DNA of 64,000 nt. Source: Tretioscincus oriximinensis (lineage: Eukaryota > Chordata > Lepidosauria > Squamata > Gymnophthalmidae). The notes under the pieces are model-generated. The model had not been told where the DNA came from, did not search any database, and saw only the letters and a list, made by a program, of their open reading frames with translations. Both the position numbers and the translations under genes were made by a program. This document shows, in pieces, positions 12,077 through 23,553 of the stretch; within the stretch, counting starts at the first letter, position 1; every line of letters starts with the position of its first letter. Location of the stretch: contig JAJVDF010000278.1 in the NCBI GenBank assembly GCA_022410635.1, positions 1,530,651-1,594,650 on the forward strand, read 5' to 3'.

Positions 12077-14017
12077 TTATGGTACTACATTAAATAAAAC
12101 AAGACTTAATTGAATGGCATAGTAACAACAATTACAAAAACTCTATATTCTGTTTGGATCTTTGATATAGTTAATCAATCTCATGTTATTTTAAAAAATC
12201 AGCTGAATAGCAACTTTACCAGAACTATATAACAGATTTACAGAGCAGACAGCCTCTTAGACAAACTCTTAATTAAATTAATAGCAATTACATTTTGAGT
12301 GGCCAGAATGTTTTTCATCGTAGCCATGGGTGTAAAATAGATTGTATGCAAACCAAAATAAATATTCTTCAGACTACATGGGTTTATACCAGTAATATCA
12401 TCCCTTTATACAGTGGATTGCTAAAAGACCTCAAAAACCTTTAACATTACCAGATCTGCAAGTTAACCCTCTCAAGTAACATATCACTTATATTCCAGTT
12501 CTCAGAGATATTACTAGCTTTTGAGCTAATAATAAGAAACAGGAATATTTGAGAATAACTGTTGTCCCAAATATGAAAAAGAGTAACTAAATGTGCTACC
12601 TTCTACTTTCCAAAATTAAATGTGAGCACTTGTGGAGAAACAAAGACATGCCCCTCTGAGGTAAAAAAAAGCAGCCATAAAATGAAAATTGTACCTATGC
12701 TAAGCTTTTATTTTTAAACTGTTGCTAGTGAAAGAGAGAAAGAGAGAGAAAGATACAGAGATAACAGGTTTATCCACAGAGCAACAATCCCTAATTTTCA
12801 TAAGCAATATTTCCATTTATGGAATAGGGTATTCCCAAANTGCACAGCATTTTATAGTTCTCGTGAGAGATCTCAAAACTGAATGGATCTTTTTGGAATT
12901 AGAAATATACCACATTACAGAGATTTATTTGTTTTTGATAACAAATATCACCTGCCCCCCCCCCCCCTTTTAGCACTGCATAGTAGAAGCCTGAAAGGAA
13001 TCTCCCTTTATCTCCAATTCATTTTGTCCCTGAATGTCAAATTTTAATAGCTAAATAGCAGTGGGCTAAGCTAGAAGAAGAAGAAGGGCCCTTTAGATTG
13101 AGGAACAGATTCAATCCAGATGAAACTAAGAAATCAAATCTATAGGTATATTATTGGATCTGCAAGGAAATATTGGCTTCAAGCATAATCTATATATCAA
13201 GTTCTGAATAACTCTTTATTAATATTTTAAGCTTATTTTTGGATTAATTTTATTGATTTTCTTGTTTTGCCATATTGGAGACAACAGAACTACACCTAGC
13301 AGCCACAACTTACCTATTAAACTATTTTTACCTTTCTATTCTAGCTTTCTTATAGATGTAGAAGCTCTAAGAGAAATGTATTTTTCTTAGCATGAATTTC
13401 TACTGACAGGCTATTTAAAATCCAAACTCATCCAATCAAGAGCAATGGCAGANAATTCAGAACCTGCACTTAAAAATGCACAGAAAATGACCCTTCACTG
13501 AGATTTTTCTGAAATCTCTATTATGTCTGTGAATGCTTTGTTTAAAATGTGTCATCTATCCACCCACTTTTTATTCATATTTCATTATAACAAATGTACT
13601 GGTAATTTTTCAAGAGCAGGCTTCCTATGTCCATTTCCCTGCTATTGAGGAACAATTATCTGCACATTTACTTAAGTCCTTTTGGAGTCTTTTTACAGCA
13701 ATGAGTAGCATCTTAATAAGCAAATTGACATTGACAACCATTGTAGTGCCATCGTGGAGAAGAAAAAACGTAATAATTAAGAAAGATGTTCATATATATG
13801 CGTGGAAAAAATGGTTTCCTGTACATTCAATGTAAGAATCGACTTGAAATTTAGTTTTCTGCCATATACCGATGGATTTGCCATCTTCAGGATATAAATA
13901 AAAAAAGAAAAACATGACTGGNTAAGGAAAAGGGAAGCGTTGATGTTCAAATTATTATTTCCATGTTTAAATTTTCAAAGCAGTTTCACTGCATACTTTA
14001 ATCCAGTGACATATAGA
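12077..14017. other. Unassigned AT-rich intron sequence
   Basis: It includes a homopolymer C run of about 15 bases at 12954-12968. Open frames at 12722-12973 and 13533-13835 are composition-biased and not recognised. Confidence 0.35.
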
Positions 14018-14997
14018 TGCTAAACAGTGAAGTAACCAAGTTCGCTGATGACACTAAACTGTTCAGGGTAGTGAAAATGGAAAATGATTGTAAGGAGCTT
14101 CAGAGTGTTCTAAAATGTGTGTGTGGGCATCAAAGTGGCATATGCACTTCAATTTAATGCACATTTCAAATGCACATTGGGGCAAAGAACTCCAATTACT
14201 CCTACCAACAGATGGGAACCAAGCTTTCTGTGACCGAGCAGGAAACGGATTTTGTGGTGTTGGTACATAGTTCCAAGGAGGTTGTCATTCCAGTATGCAG
14301 TAGCAGCAAAAAAGCAAATTCAATGTCAAGGATAATTAGGAAATGAATTGAAAACAAGTGTTTTGCCTCTTTATAAATCTGTGGTGAGGCCACATTTGGA
14401 ATAGTGTGCACAAATCTGTCACCACCTCTCAAAAGGAATATTGTGGAACTACAGAAGTTGCAGAAAAGAGCAACAATAATGATCAAGGTTATGAAATCCT
14501 GCTGCAACATCTGGGCCTTTTCAGTCTTGAAAGACAGTGTTTGAGAGGTGATCTAACTGAAGTGTATAAAATCATGCACAGGATCGATAAGGTGAATAGA
14601 GAAGAAATATTTTCTCTATTACACAACACTAGGACCAAGGAACATTCCTTGAAACTGATGGGCAGAAGAGTGAGGACAGAAAAAGGAAAGTATTTTTTCA
14701 TCCAGGGGGTCATCAGCTTTTGGAATTTACTTCCAGAAGAGATGGTGGTAGCTAAAAGCCTGGATAGCTTTAAGGCAGGATTAGACAAGTTCATAGTGAC
14801 TAGGATGGATGTCTTAATACTGCCTTCGACATGGAGCAACAGGCAGTATTTCTGAAATACCATTTTCAGGGCATCGGGAACAGGTGAAGATTTTGCCTTA
14901 AGGTGCAATTTGTGGGCCACTGTGTGAGACAGAAGACTGGACTAGATGAGCCCCAACCCAATTCAACAGGGTTCCTCTTATGGTCTTATTATGTTCC
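14018..14997 (+). mobile_element. CR1 LINE 3' fragment
   Basis: It matches the 44250-46805 CR1 from the reverse-transcriptase catalytic segment (about 14041, with the DNA for FADDTKLF) to the 3' end, which reads ggttcctcttatggtctta. An open frame at 14406-14855 preserves the C-terminal region (ERQCLRGDLTEVYKIMHRID). Small deletions and frameshifts break the rest. Confidence 0.85.
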
Positions 14998-15004
14998 AAC
15001 ACAT

Positions 15005-15120
15005 ACTTTTAATCCATCTTCAGTGATGAAGAACTGAACTAAGTCAAGATAAAACTGTTATCCCCTCCTGGTTTTCTCCAATTCTTCAGGACTGAAGAAG
15101 GATTAAAAATACAACTGGTT
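15005..15120. repeat. Palindromic repeat, family P4, degenerate
   Basis: It contains taatccatcttcagtgatg and aattcttcaggactgaagaa with opposite orientation, like the other P4 copies. Confidence 0.35.
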
Positions 15121-15129
15121 TGGCCNAAG

Positions 15130-15243
15130 TTGAGGCCAGTATAGGGTGCTCACCCCTCTCCACAGTTGACACAGGGCTTTGAGAACNGGCCTCTTAATTC
15201 AAAGACTGTTTCTAAACCACTGCACCATTGTGCCTCACATAGG
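15130..15243 (-). repeat. SINE family B, partial copy
   Basis: It matches the minus strand of SINE B: tgctcacccctctccacagt, then agggctttgagaac, then cactgcaccattgtgcctca. The tail half is missing. Confidence 0.55.
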
Positions 15244-15244
15244 C

Positions 15245-16300
15245 AAAGATTCTTCTAACGAATGGCTAACCATGTGAAAATTTTGGGAGACTGCTTTAAA
15301 GTGATATTTTGTTGACACATGCTCTAATGCTATTTTTGCATTGGAACCTGCTTCATTGTCTTGTCCCATACAGATAAAAACCTTCTGTAGAACACATGGC
15401 CTTTTAATGGACAGGCCTGCACGGCAAATGAGGTGTTATTTGCAAAATTAACTAAGGCCAATGCTGGCTCAGACACCCAGTATAAATTCTATCTTAGTTA
15501 ATTTAGCAGAATAACTAAAGGACTTTCTGCTGCACTTGTTCTTGCTGTTCTAGTAAACATAATTCGGATCAGCCAATCCATCCAATGATTGGGGTTGCTT
15601 TTACATGGGAACTACAGCATCTGCATAACAATTGTATGTTCCTGACTAGCCTTTGTGCTAGCCCCAAAGCTCATGTGAGCATCAAAAAACTCCAACATTT
15701 ATGAGCTCCAATAATCAAGAACTAGCATTCCTAACATTCGAGTCCCTAGAGCACCTATATCATTAGTGCAGTAAGAGACACCATCATAACGAGTTTGCCT
15801 CTGAACTGGAATAGAGAGGTCTGTATCTTCTGCCAGCTTTGTGATCTGGATTTGTCTCAGTTATTATGTTGGTGGACTTGATAAATCCACCAGATCCACC
15901 AACCAACTGGATNAGGAGCTCCTGATTTAGATCTCAATCCATCCTGTGAGAACAATGCTGTGCATATTGTTAGGAGAAGAGAATTATCTAACCTGCACTA
16001 ATGTGAAGAAGGGAAACCCTTAGTACACTTGCACTAGCAAGAGCAAAAAGGCCTTTAACTCACTTCATNTCTTCTTTAAGGGATAAACTCTTTCATACAT
16101 TTTCAATTTGCTATATAGGCATCTAAAACNAAATGCTGACTAAGGCTATGTTCACACAGCTATTTTATCAATTATAATGACATGANGAATGTTGGGGCAC
16201 ACGTGTTAAATGTGTTTCAGCAGTCCTCTACCAATAAACACCATTTATTCCTGAATAAACTATTGATTGGATAATCAGGCATCATTCCAGAGAACCTCCA
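15245..16300. other. Unassigned intron sequence
   Basis: No recognisable coding or repeat structure was seen. The GC content rises toward the following GC-rich element. Confidence 0.3.
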
Positions 16301-16440
16301 AAATCTCGCAGCCAACCTCCGTCATCTCGTAACCAACCCCCTTCCTCTCCCGTGTGAACATTATTAGTGCGAGAGACAGGAGGGGAGAGATGACAGGAGG
16401 AAGCGCCGCCTTCTTGCTTTGGTGGGGAAATCTGCCCNTC

Positions 16441-16790
16441 TTTTCCTAAGCCCAGGATGCCCTCCACCTGCTTTCGGGGTCTGCTTCCTGGAGATTGGCT
16501 ATGCGAAGCGACGAGCAGGACATTGTCGCTGTCAAACGGTTCGGCTGAGGCAAGGAGGAGGAGGTGGGGAGGTTGACAGCACATCTGTCAATGTTCCAGT
16601 TTGTTTCGCCAAGCTGATCTCCAGGCAGTAGCCCCTGAAAGCATGTGGAGGGCAGCCTGGGCTTAGGAAAAGGCTTCTTGTGACACACAGCCAGCTCCAG
16701 CGCATTGCTTCAGCTGTGCCCTTCTTCTAGCCAGCCCTCCGCGTGCTTTTGGGGGCTGCTGCCTAGACATCAGCTCGGCAAAATGTTACC
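16441..16790. repeat. GC-rich inverted repeat with a third direct copy
   Basis: The left arm at about 16441-16512 (cctaagcccaggatgccctc) is matched in reverse complement by about 16604-16673 (agggcagcctgggcttagg). A third, direct copy of the left-arm interior lies at about 16728-16784. The family is unknown. Open frames here are composition-driven. Confidence 0.55.
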
Positions 16791-16879
16791 CAGTACTAGA
16801 AGATTTCTGGACACAGCATAAAGGCATAAAATTGTGTAAATTGTACAGATGTGAATAACAATGACAATACCAGATAATT

Positions 16880-17820
16880 TTTCCCCTCTATCACATAATA
16901 CTAGGACCAGGGGGCATTCCTTGAAACTAAGGCAGAGGAGTTGGTACAGACAAGGGACAGCATTTTTTCAGTGATCTATGGAGTTTATTTTCAGTAGGGA
17001 TGGTGGTAGCTAGCAGCCTGAATATAGGGTTGCCATATGTCCCGGTAAACCGGGACAATCCCGGTTTTGGGGACTAAAATATAGTCCCCTNCNGGTTTTA
17101 AGNTAAAATCCCGGCTTTTTACATTCCCTGATGCTGCATCAGGGAATGTAAAAAGNCGGGATTTTAAAGGAAAAGCAGCCGTCAGACCTGATGGCTGCAG
17201 CGCGCACAACGCTTTCCGGGGTCCTGGGAGGACCCTCGGAGCNCGCCATAGCTGCTCCTTGGCTGGAGGCGGGTTTTCGCCCTGCTCTCGCCGCCAACTC
17301 ACCTCTAGAAACGCCTGAGTTTCTGACAGGAGGGCAGCTCTGTTCTCCTCTCACAAACCCAAGCGTTTTTGCTCCGTTGCTGCAGATGAGTTGGCGGCGA
17401 GAGCAGGGAGAAACCCCGCCACCAGCAAAAGAGCAGGTGCGCGCGCGCGCATGCGCGCACACACACACNGACACTTGTAGTGAGACAGGCAGAGGTTTTG
17501 CCTGTCTCGCTACAAGCGTCCGTATGTGCGCATGCGCATGTGCGCGCACGCGCGCTCCCCACCCCNGTCCCAGTTTTGGGTTGCCAGAATATGGCAACCC
17601 TACATGAATAGCTTTAAGATAGGATTAGANAAATTCATAGAAGCCAGGTGTATCAATAGTTATTAGGATGGATTTCTTGATAATTTGCAGGGAGTTGAGA
17701 ACAGGTAAAAGTTTTTCCTCCTTCCTTCTCCTTGTGCAATTGTTGGGGGCCCTGTGTGAGATAGAATGCTGAACTAGATAGGTGGTGGCCTTATTCAGCA
17801 TGGCTCCTTCTTATGTATCT
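16880..17820 (+). mobile_element. CR1 LINE 3' fragment interrupted by a MITE
   Basis: Left part 16880-17024 (ctatcacataatactaggac through ctagcagcctgaata) and right part 17603-17820 (tgaatagctttaagatagg to ggctccttcttatgt) are the two halves of one CR1 3' end. The element at 17025-17602 separates them. Confidence 0.8.
17025..17602. mobile_element. hAT-like palindromic MITE, family P2 (578 bp)
   Basis: The termini are perfect inverted repeats (tagggttgccat ... atggcaaccct plus a). The flanking octamers cctgaata (17017-17024) and catgaata (17603-17610) agree at 7 of 8 positions, consistent with an 8-bp hAT target duplication. The interior is a large GC-rich palindrome. Its core stem is 17474-17490 paired with 17500-17516 (16 of 17), flanked by alternating purine-pyrimidine tracts. 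Relatives are at 61725-62081 and 63092-63257. Confidence 0.7.
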
Positions 17821-20312
17821 ATTGCAAAGAAACATAACAATTATTTGGTCTCTCAGTAGTACCAATCTGTAGTAGCAGCCCAAAAATAATATCTTNAAAA
17901 AAACCTCAAAAAACAAACTGAGGAGGAAGAAAGACATCCAAAGTCTGCCACAAAAGGCTCAAGGCTTGGACAAACAGCTCTTTGCAATAATCTTGATTCA
18001 AGGCTCACTTTTGAATTAATGGGAGGTGAATATATAGATGAAATGGGCTGTGTTTGCACTAGGAGAAAAACGGGCTTGAACAACTACGTGGCTCTGCACT
18101 AGATGCACCTTTTCCCATTTAATCCAACTGGGAAAGCTGACTGATCAGAGGCCAGTCCAGCATCTTCAAGGATCAGGACCCATGGCAGCATGAGTGATCT
18201 TTGCAGATCTCTTCTGCTGTTGTTCGCTTTTGCCAGCAGTTTTAAATTTCCCCGCTTCTACTCCAGCGCAGGGAATTTGAACTGTTATCAAAAGAGCAGG
18301 AACAATAGTAGGAGATCCCCAAAGATCTTCCTTGCTGCTATGAACTCTGATTCTTGGATCTGCTAGGAGCTAGAAGCAGCCTCAAGCATCACAATTCCTG
18401 GTTTTATGCAGGTGGAAACTTGCACAAAAGCAGGGATTAAACCCCCACCACCACCACCACCAAACAGCCGCACCATCTGTGCCCACTTGGTAAATATTCG
18501 TTCCACTCTTTCCCTGTCCACTAAAACAGGGCAGGGAATTTTGCTACTTTCCAAACCGTTGCTTTCCCCCCAGTCAGAATGCAGCCANGTTTTACTAAAT
18601 AATGTATATTTTAATGCAATCTAATTGCTTCAGGAAGACCAGATGAAGAACTGCAATAGTTTTTCTTGGGTTAAACACAATGGACTGAGAGGGTGTGTTT
18701 CATTTAGACCAGATGGTATCTTTCAGACAATTCGCAGTTTGTTTCTTTTGGCGGATTCAGTGGACAGGTGCANGGTTTCTTTTTTCTGTGTCCCAGACTA
18801 CAGCCTAGTTTTGTTGTTCCTTAAAAAAATGGGGGATCATTTTATTAGGACTGAATTCAAAATCCTGCTCTTTGCACCATTTAAAAAAAATTGTCGCAGA
18901 GCTTATGGAAAAACAGAAAATTGTAATTATATTTACTTCATTGTCTCTAATGGAAATACATGATGTCAGATATAGTTCATCTCAGATTTTCATGAACTGA
19001 AAGAGAAGAACTTTTCGATATCTGAATTTAGCTTTTAGGGGGGAAATTCACATTGCTGGTTTTCCTCTCTCTTTTTTACTATCTGTGTTATGGAGTTTAC
19101 CTCAGTGTAACAATGTGATGGCTTTATCTTGTTCGACAAGAAGAAATCAATATACAGATGTGTTTTTTCTGAAAGACAAGGCATTCAGAATTACTACTCA
19201 ATATAAATTGGGAGGAATGATCATCTGGCTGAGTGTATTGTATTGTCTGTGTCCTAGCGGAGAAACTGTAATACTTAAGCTCAAAAAACTGGGGTGTGAT
19301 GGGAGTTCCATCAAAAAAGGTAAAGTGTGTCTTAGATAAGTCTACTTTTTCCCACAACACTTGGCAAAATAAATGCAATGAGACTAGTAAACCAAACAGA
19401 GATGCAAATCTGTGAGTCCATTCTTTATTTACCATGGCACAAGAACTGTTGAACAGGGGGAAAAACAAGCTGAATTTAGCCCTATCAGCTGTTTTGTGGA
19501 GCTCACTCCTTCCTTTCTTCATGGGGTGCCGCTAACTGCTTTGTTCTTTATTCCAGCTGTTCCATTTTCCCTTCAGTAGTGGCCTTAACAGACCTTGGAG
19601 GAATGTAACATTGGCNACAGGACGCTGTCCAATGTTTTTGGTTTCAAAGGTTTTTCTTTCCATGTAATTCTGAGTCTTTTCACTATGGACTGTATAAGAG
19701 AGCGGGAGAAATTTAGCCTGGCCTTTGCCTCACACTTCAACAAAAACGTACTAGTTATTTATTTAGCTTTAACAATTGGAACAATTTCTTTGTCACAGGA
19801 AAAGTTATCTTGTCATAGGAATTTTTTTTCTATTGCAGCCAGAATCTATACTATTGATTTAAGCTGTGGTTGAGTACAAAAACATATGACTCGATTAGAA
19901 ATAGAAAACCATCGCCGCTTTTCTTATAAGACAGCAAAGTCTATTACTCAGAATGAAAAGCTCCGGCTGAAAAACAAAAACAAAACATCCTTAAAATCCT
20001 TTTCTGACTTTTTTCTTCACTTTTTTCTTTTTGTTCATCTAAACTGAAGAATGTAGCTTAGTCTGTTTTTTCTGAACTAAACCCCATTCTTTATGAGTGA
20101 AGATGGTCTGAAGGTAGTCTAAGGTTAAGGTTAGTATTTTCTGTAGGCTAACTTTGAGTCTTCTAAATGCATGGAACGTAGGTAATTTATTAATTGTTCT
20201 TCACATAATTAGAGGTTGGATTCACAAATTTATTGGTAATGTTTCCAGCAAAGTTGGAATTGGTCTGAGTGTGCAGTGAGTTATGCTGTGGTAAAATCAA
20301 ACTTATGCAATA
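17821..20312. other. Unassigned intron sequence
   Basis: It contains a short CCA repeat at 18450-18470. Open frames at 18406-18963, 19085-19522 and 19595-19873 have no recognisable domains. No element boundaries could be defined. Confidence 0.3.
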
Positions 20313-20660
20313 CTAGTGAAATTAAGCCCACCGCCTTAGACATACAGTGGGCTCTAGTGTTCTCCATAAGGCAATGAGCTTAATTCTTCTTCTTCTTCTT
20401 CTTCTTCTTCTTCTTCTTCTTCTTTCCTCCCATGCCCTCTCCCTTCATTTTTCTCCCTCCCTTCCTTTTTCTTCTTCTTTTCTCTTTTCTTCTTGTCTTC
20501 TCAATCACAAGGCTCCAGCTGGGACTTGAGCCCCTGTCTAGGATCAGGTGTGACACCAGCCTCGCACAACCCCACTTTCACTGTGCAAAAGGGTCAGCGG
20601 ACCATACACAGAATGACGTCNTGGTCTGCAGGCTCATTTGGGCTTTATTGTATAAAATAA
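20313..20660 (-). mobile_element. Helitron-like non-autonomous element, diverged copy
   Basis: On the minus strand the 3' terminus is CTAG followed by T, preceded by an imperfect hairpin of gcccaccg and cagtgggc. The other end (tttgggctttattgtata on +) matches the terminus of the copy at 60832-61371. A CTT microsatellite (20385-20423) lies inside. The 5' boundary is approximate. Confidence 0.55.
20385..20423. repeat. CTT microsatellite
   Basis: About 13 uninterrupted CTT units. It produces spurious poly-Leu and poly-Ser frames. Confidence 0.9.
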
Positions 20661-20927
20661 TTTCTAAGCATTATTAATTTATTTGCTCAATTCAAATTTC
20701 TTCCTTTTCTGCAACTCTGACTAAATGCTGTAAATCAAGATACAAACACTGCCATTGGCTTTTACATGAACAACAATGCAGATTGACAAAAATGCAAAAT
20801 AGNCTTCCAGATCAGTGGCCCACTGATGCCTTCATTTGGATAAGATTATAGTCCACTTAGTTTTAAAGTCATGGATAAACCACTAACACATCAACTCCAC
20901 TTTTGAAAGTTAGTTTATATTAAGAGT

Positions 20928-23340
20928 TCAAACAGAAGGGAGCACAAACAGTGGCAAACCAAATGCAAGATGGTAGTCGGGGATGTGAAAAAAAACTTTG
21001 AGGAGCACATTGCAAAGAATATTAAAATAATATTCAAATACATCAGAAATAAGAATCCTACCAGGAAAGCAGTTGGACCACTAGACAGCAATGGACAAAA
21101 GGGCATAATCAAGGAGGACATAGAGATTGCAGAGAGGTTAAATGAATTTTTTGCTTCACTATTCACTGAACAAGACAGNGNGTATTTACCCGCAACAGAT
21201 TTAGTCTTCTCAGGAAGAACACCAGAGGAATTAAGATGGATAGAGATAACAAGGTAGGAGGTCCTTGCTAGCCTTAATAAGCTGGACATTAATAAATCCC
21301 CAGGCCCAGATGCCATNCATGCAAGAATTCTTAAAGAACTCAAATGTGAAGTTGCTGAACTTCTGACCCAAATATTTAATCTTTCCTTAAGATCAGGCAC
21401 GGTACCAGTGGATTGGAGGGCAGCTAACCAATCTTCAAAAAAGGATCCCGGGTTGATCCTGGAAATTATAGACCTGTCAGTTTAGCATCAGTTCCAGGTA
21501 AAGTGTTGGAAATCATAATTAAGGACAAAATTACTAAACACATGGAGAAGCAGGCATTGCTGAATGAAACTCAGCATGTTTCTGCAAAGGTAAATCATGC
21601 CTTACTAACTTGCTAGAATTCTTTGAGGGTGTTAACAAACATGTAGATAAGGGGGATCCAGTTGATATTATCTATCTAGATTTTCAGAAGGTTTTTGATA
21701 AAGTCCATCATCAAAGGCTCCCCAAAAAGCTCCACACTCATAGTATAAGAGGACAGACTTTGTCCTGAATTGGAAACTGACTAAAAGATAGAAAACAGGG
21801 GATAGTAATAAATGGACAGTTCACTGTGAGTGGAAAGAAGTGAGTGGAAAGAAGTGGAGTACCCCAGGGGTCCATACTGGGACCTCTGCTTTTCAATATA
21901 TTTATAAACAATCTGGATGNCGAGGTAAATAGTGAAGTAGCCAAGTTCGCTGACAACACTAAACTGTTCAAGTTACTGACAACTGAAAATGATTGTAAGG
22001 TGATGAGTGGACATCAAAGTGGCAAATGCACTTCAATTTAAGCAAGTGCAAAATCATGCACATTGGGACAAAGAACCCCAACTACTCCTACCACCTGATG
22101 GGAACCAAATTTTCTGTGATCTTGGGGTATTGGTGGACANTTCAATGAAGATGTCAACCCNGTGTGCAGCAGCAGCAAAAAAGGCAAATTCTATGTTGGG
22201 GATAATTAGGGAAGAAATCGAAAACAAGTCAGCAAATGTTGTTTTGCCTCTTTATAAACAGCTTGGATAGTTTCAAGACAGGACTAGACAGGTTTATGGA
22301 CACCAAGGGTATAAATGGGTACTAGGATGGATGTCTGGATGTTGCCTCTGAGATGGAGCAACAGGCAGTACTTCTGAAATACCAATTGCAGGTAGTCATG
22401 AACAGGAGCATATTTTGAGATGATCAAGAATGATCAAGGGTCTGTAGCACCTCCCTTATGAAGTCAGGCTGCAACATTTNGGCCTTTTCAGCCTCGAAAG
22501 GCGACGTTTGAGAGGTGATTTGATTGAAGTATACAAAATCATCCATGGGATGGATAGGGTGAATAGCTTTCTCTATCTCACAACACTAGAACCAGAGGGC
22601 ACTCCTTGAAACTGATGGGCAGAAAAGTGAGAACAGACAAAGGAAAGTATTTTTTTCACCCAGAGGGTCATCGGTCTGTGGAATTTACTTCCTGAAGAGG
22701 TAGTGGTAGCTAACAGCTTGGATAGTTTCAAGACAGGACTAGACAGGTTTATGGACACCAACGATATAAATGGGTACTAGGATGGATGTCTGGATGTTGC
22801 CTCTGGGATAGAGCAACAGGCAGGACTCCTGAAATTTCGTTTGCAGGGAGTCATGAACAGATGCATATTTTGCTTTCCTCTGTTCGGACTCCCCAGGTGC
22901 ATCTGGTGGGCCTCTATGTGTGACAGAATGCTGGACTAAATGGACTCTGGCCCGATCCAGTATGGCGCTTCTTATGTTCTTATGTTTTTAAATCTGTGGT
23001 GAGGCCACATTTGGAATACTGTGTTCAGTTCTGGTCACCACATCTCAAGAGGGATATTGTGGAATTAGAGAAGGTGCAGAAAAGGGCAACAAGAATGAGC
23101 AAGGGACTGGAGCACCTCCCTTATGATGCCAGGCTTCTGGGCCTCTTCAGACCCGAAAGGCAATGTTTGAGAGGTGGTCTGATTGAAGTGTACAAAATTA
23201 TGCATGGGATGGATAGGATCATTTCTTTCCTCTGTTCGGATTGCCCAGGTGCATCTGTTGGGCCTGTATGTGAGACAGAATGCTGAACTAGATGGGCTCT
23301 GACCTGATCCAGTATGGCTCTGCTTATGTTCATATGTTTT
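20928..23340 (+). mobile_element. CR1 LINE mosaic (interrupted copy plus extra 3' ends)
   Basis: Segment 20928-22259 runs through the reverse-transcriptase region (motifs recognisable in short frames, e.g. GVPQGSILGPLLFNIF at about 21855) and breaks off at cctctttataaa. The expected continuation (tctgtggtgaggccacattt) reappears at 22991 and runs to 23340. Between them, 22260-22990 is made of CR1 3'-end pieces out of order. They include a complete 3' end finishing in cttatgttcttatg. All parts have indels and stops. Confidence 0.8.
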
Positions 23341-23439
23341 TACAAACAGGAGGAACGATTTTTTCTTTAGTTCAGTACATTCAAGTGGTTATGAAAATAG
23401 CAAGTTGGGTTTGCCTCGCACTCAAGGCTAAGAAATACA

Positions 23440-23553
23440 AGAAATAGCCGTGTTAGTCTAATAGAAAGTCCAGCAAAGGAGCTAGCAGCACTTTGAGACT
23501 AACTTGAGAAAAGAAGGTGGCATAAGCTTTCGTAGACACGTCTACTTCTTCAG
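23440..23553 (-). mobile_element. Single copy of the hammerhead-like repeat
   Basis: It matches the right arm and extension of 4491-4691 on the minus strand: gaaatagccgtgttagtcta, agctagcagcactttgagac, then the CTGAAGA / stem / GAAA core at about 23521-23553. The frame continues to 23761 on the minus strand but is not recognised. Confidence 0.6.

Noticed and set aside
17139..17607. Overlapping 100-150-codon open frames on both strands
   Set aside because: They lie entirely inside the GC-rich palindromic P2 MITE; symmetry and composition explain open frames on both strands.
20347..20677. Leu/Ser-rich open frame that looks like a signal peptide
   Set aside because: It is the translation of a CTT microsatellite inside a Helitron-like element.
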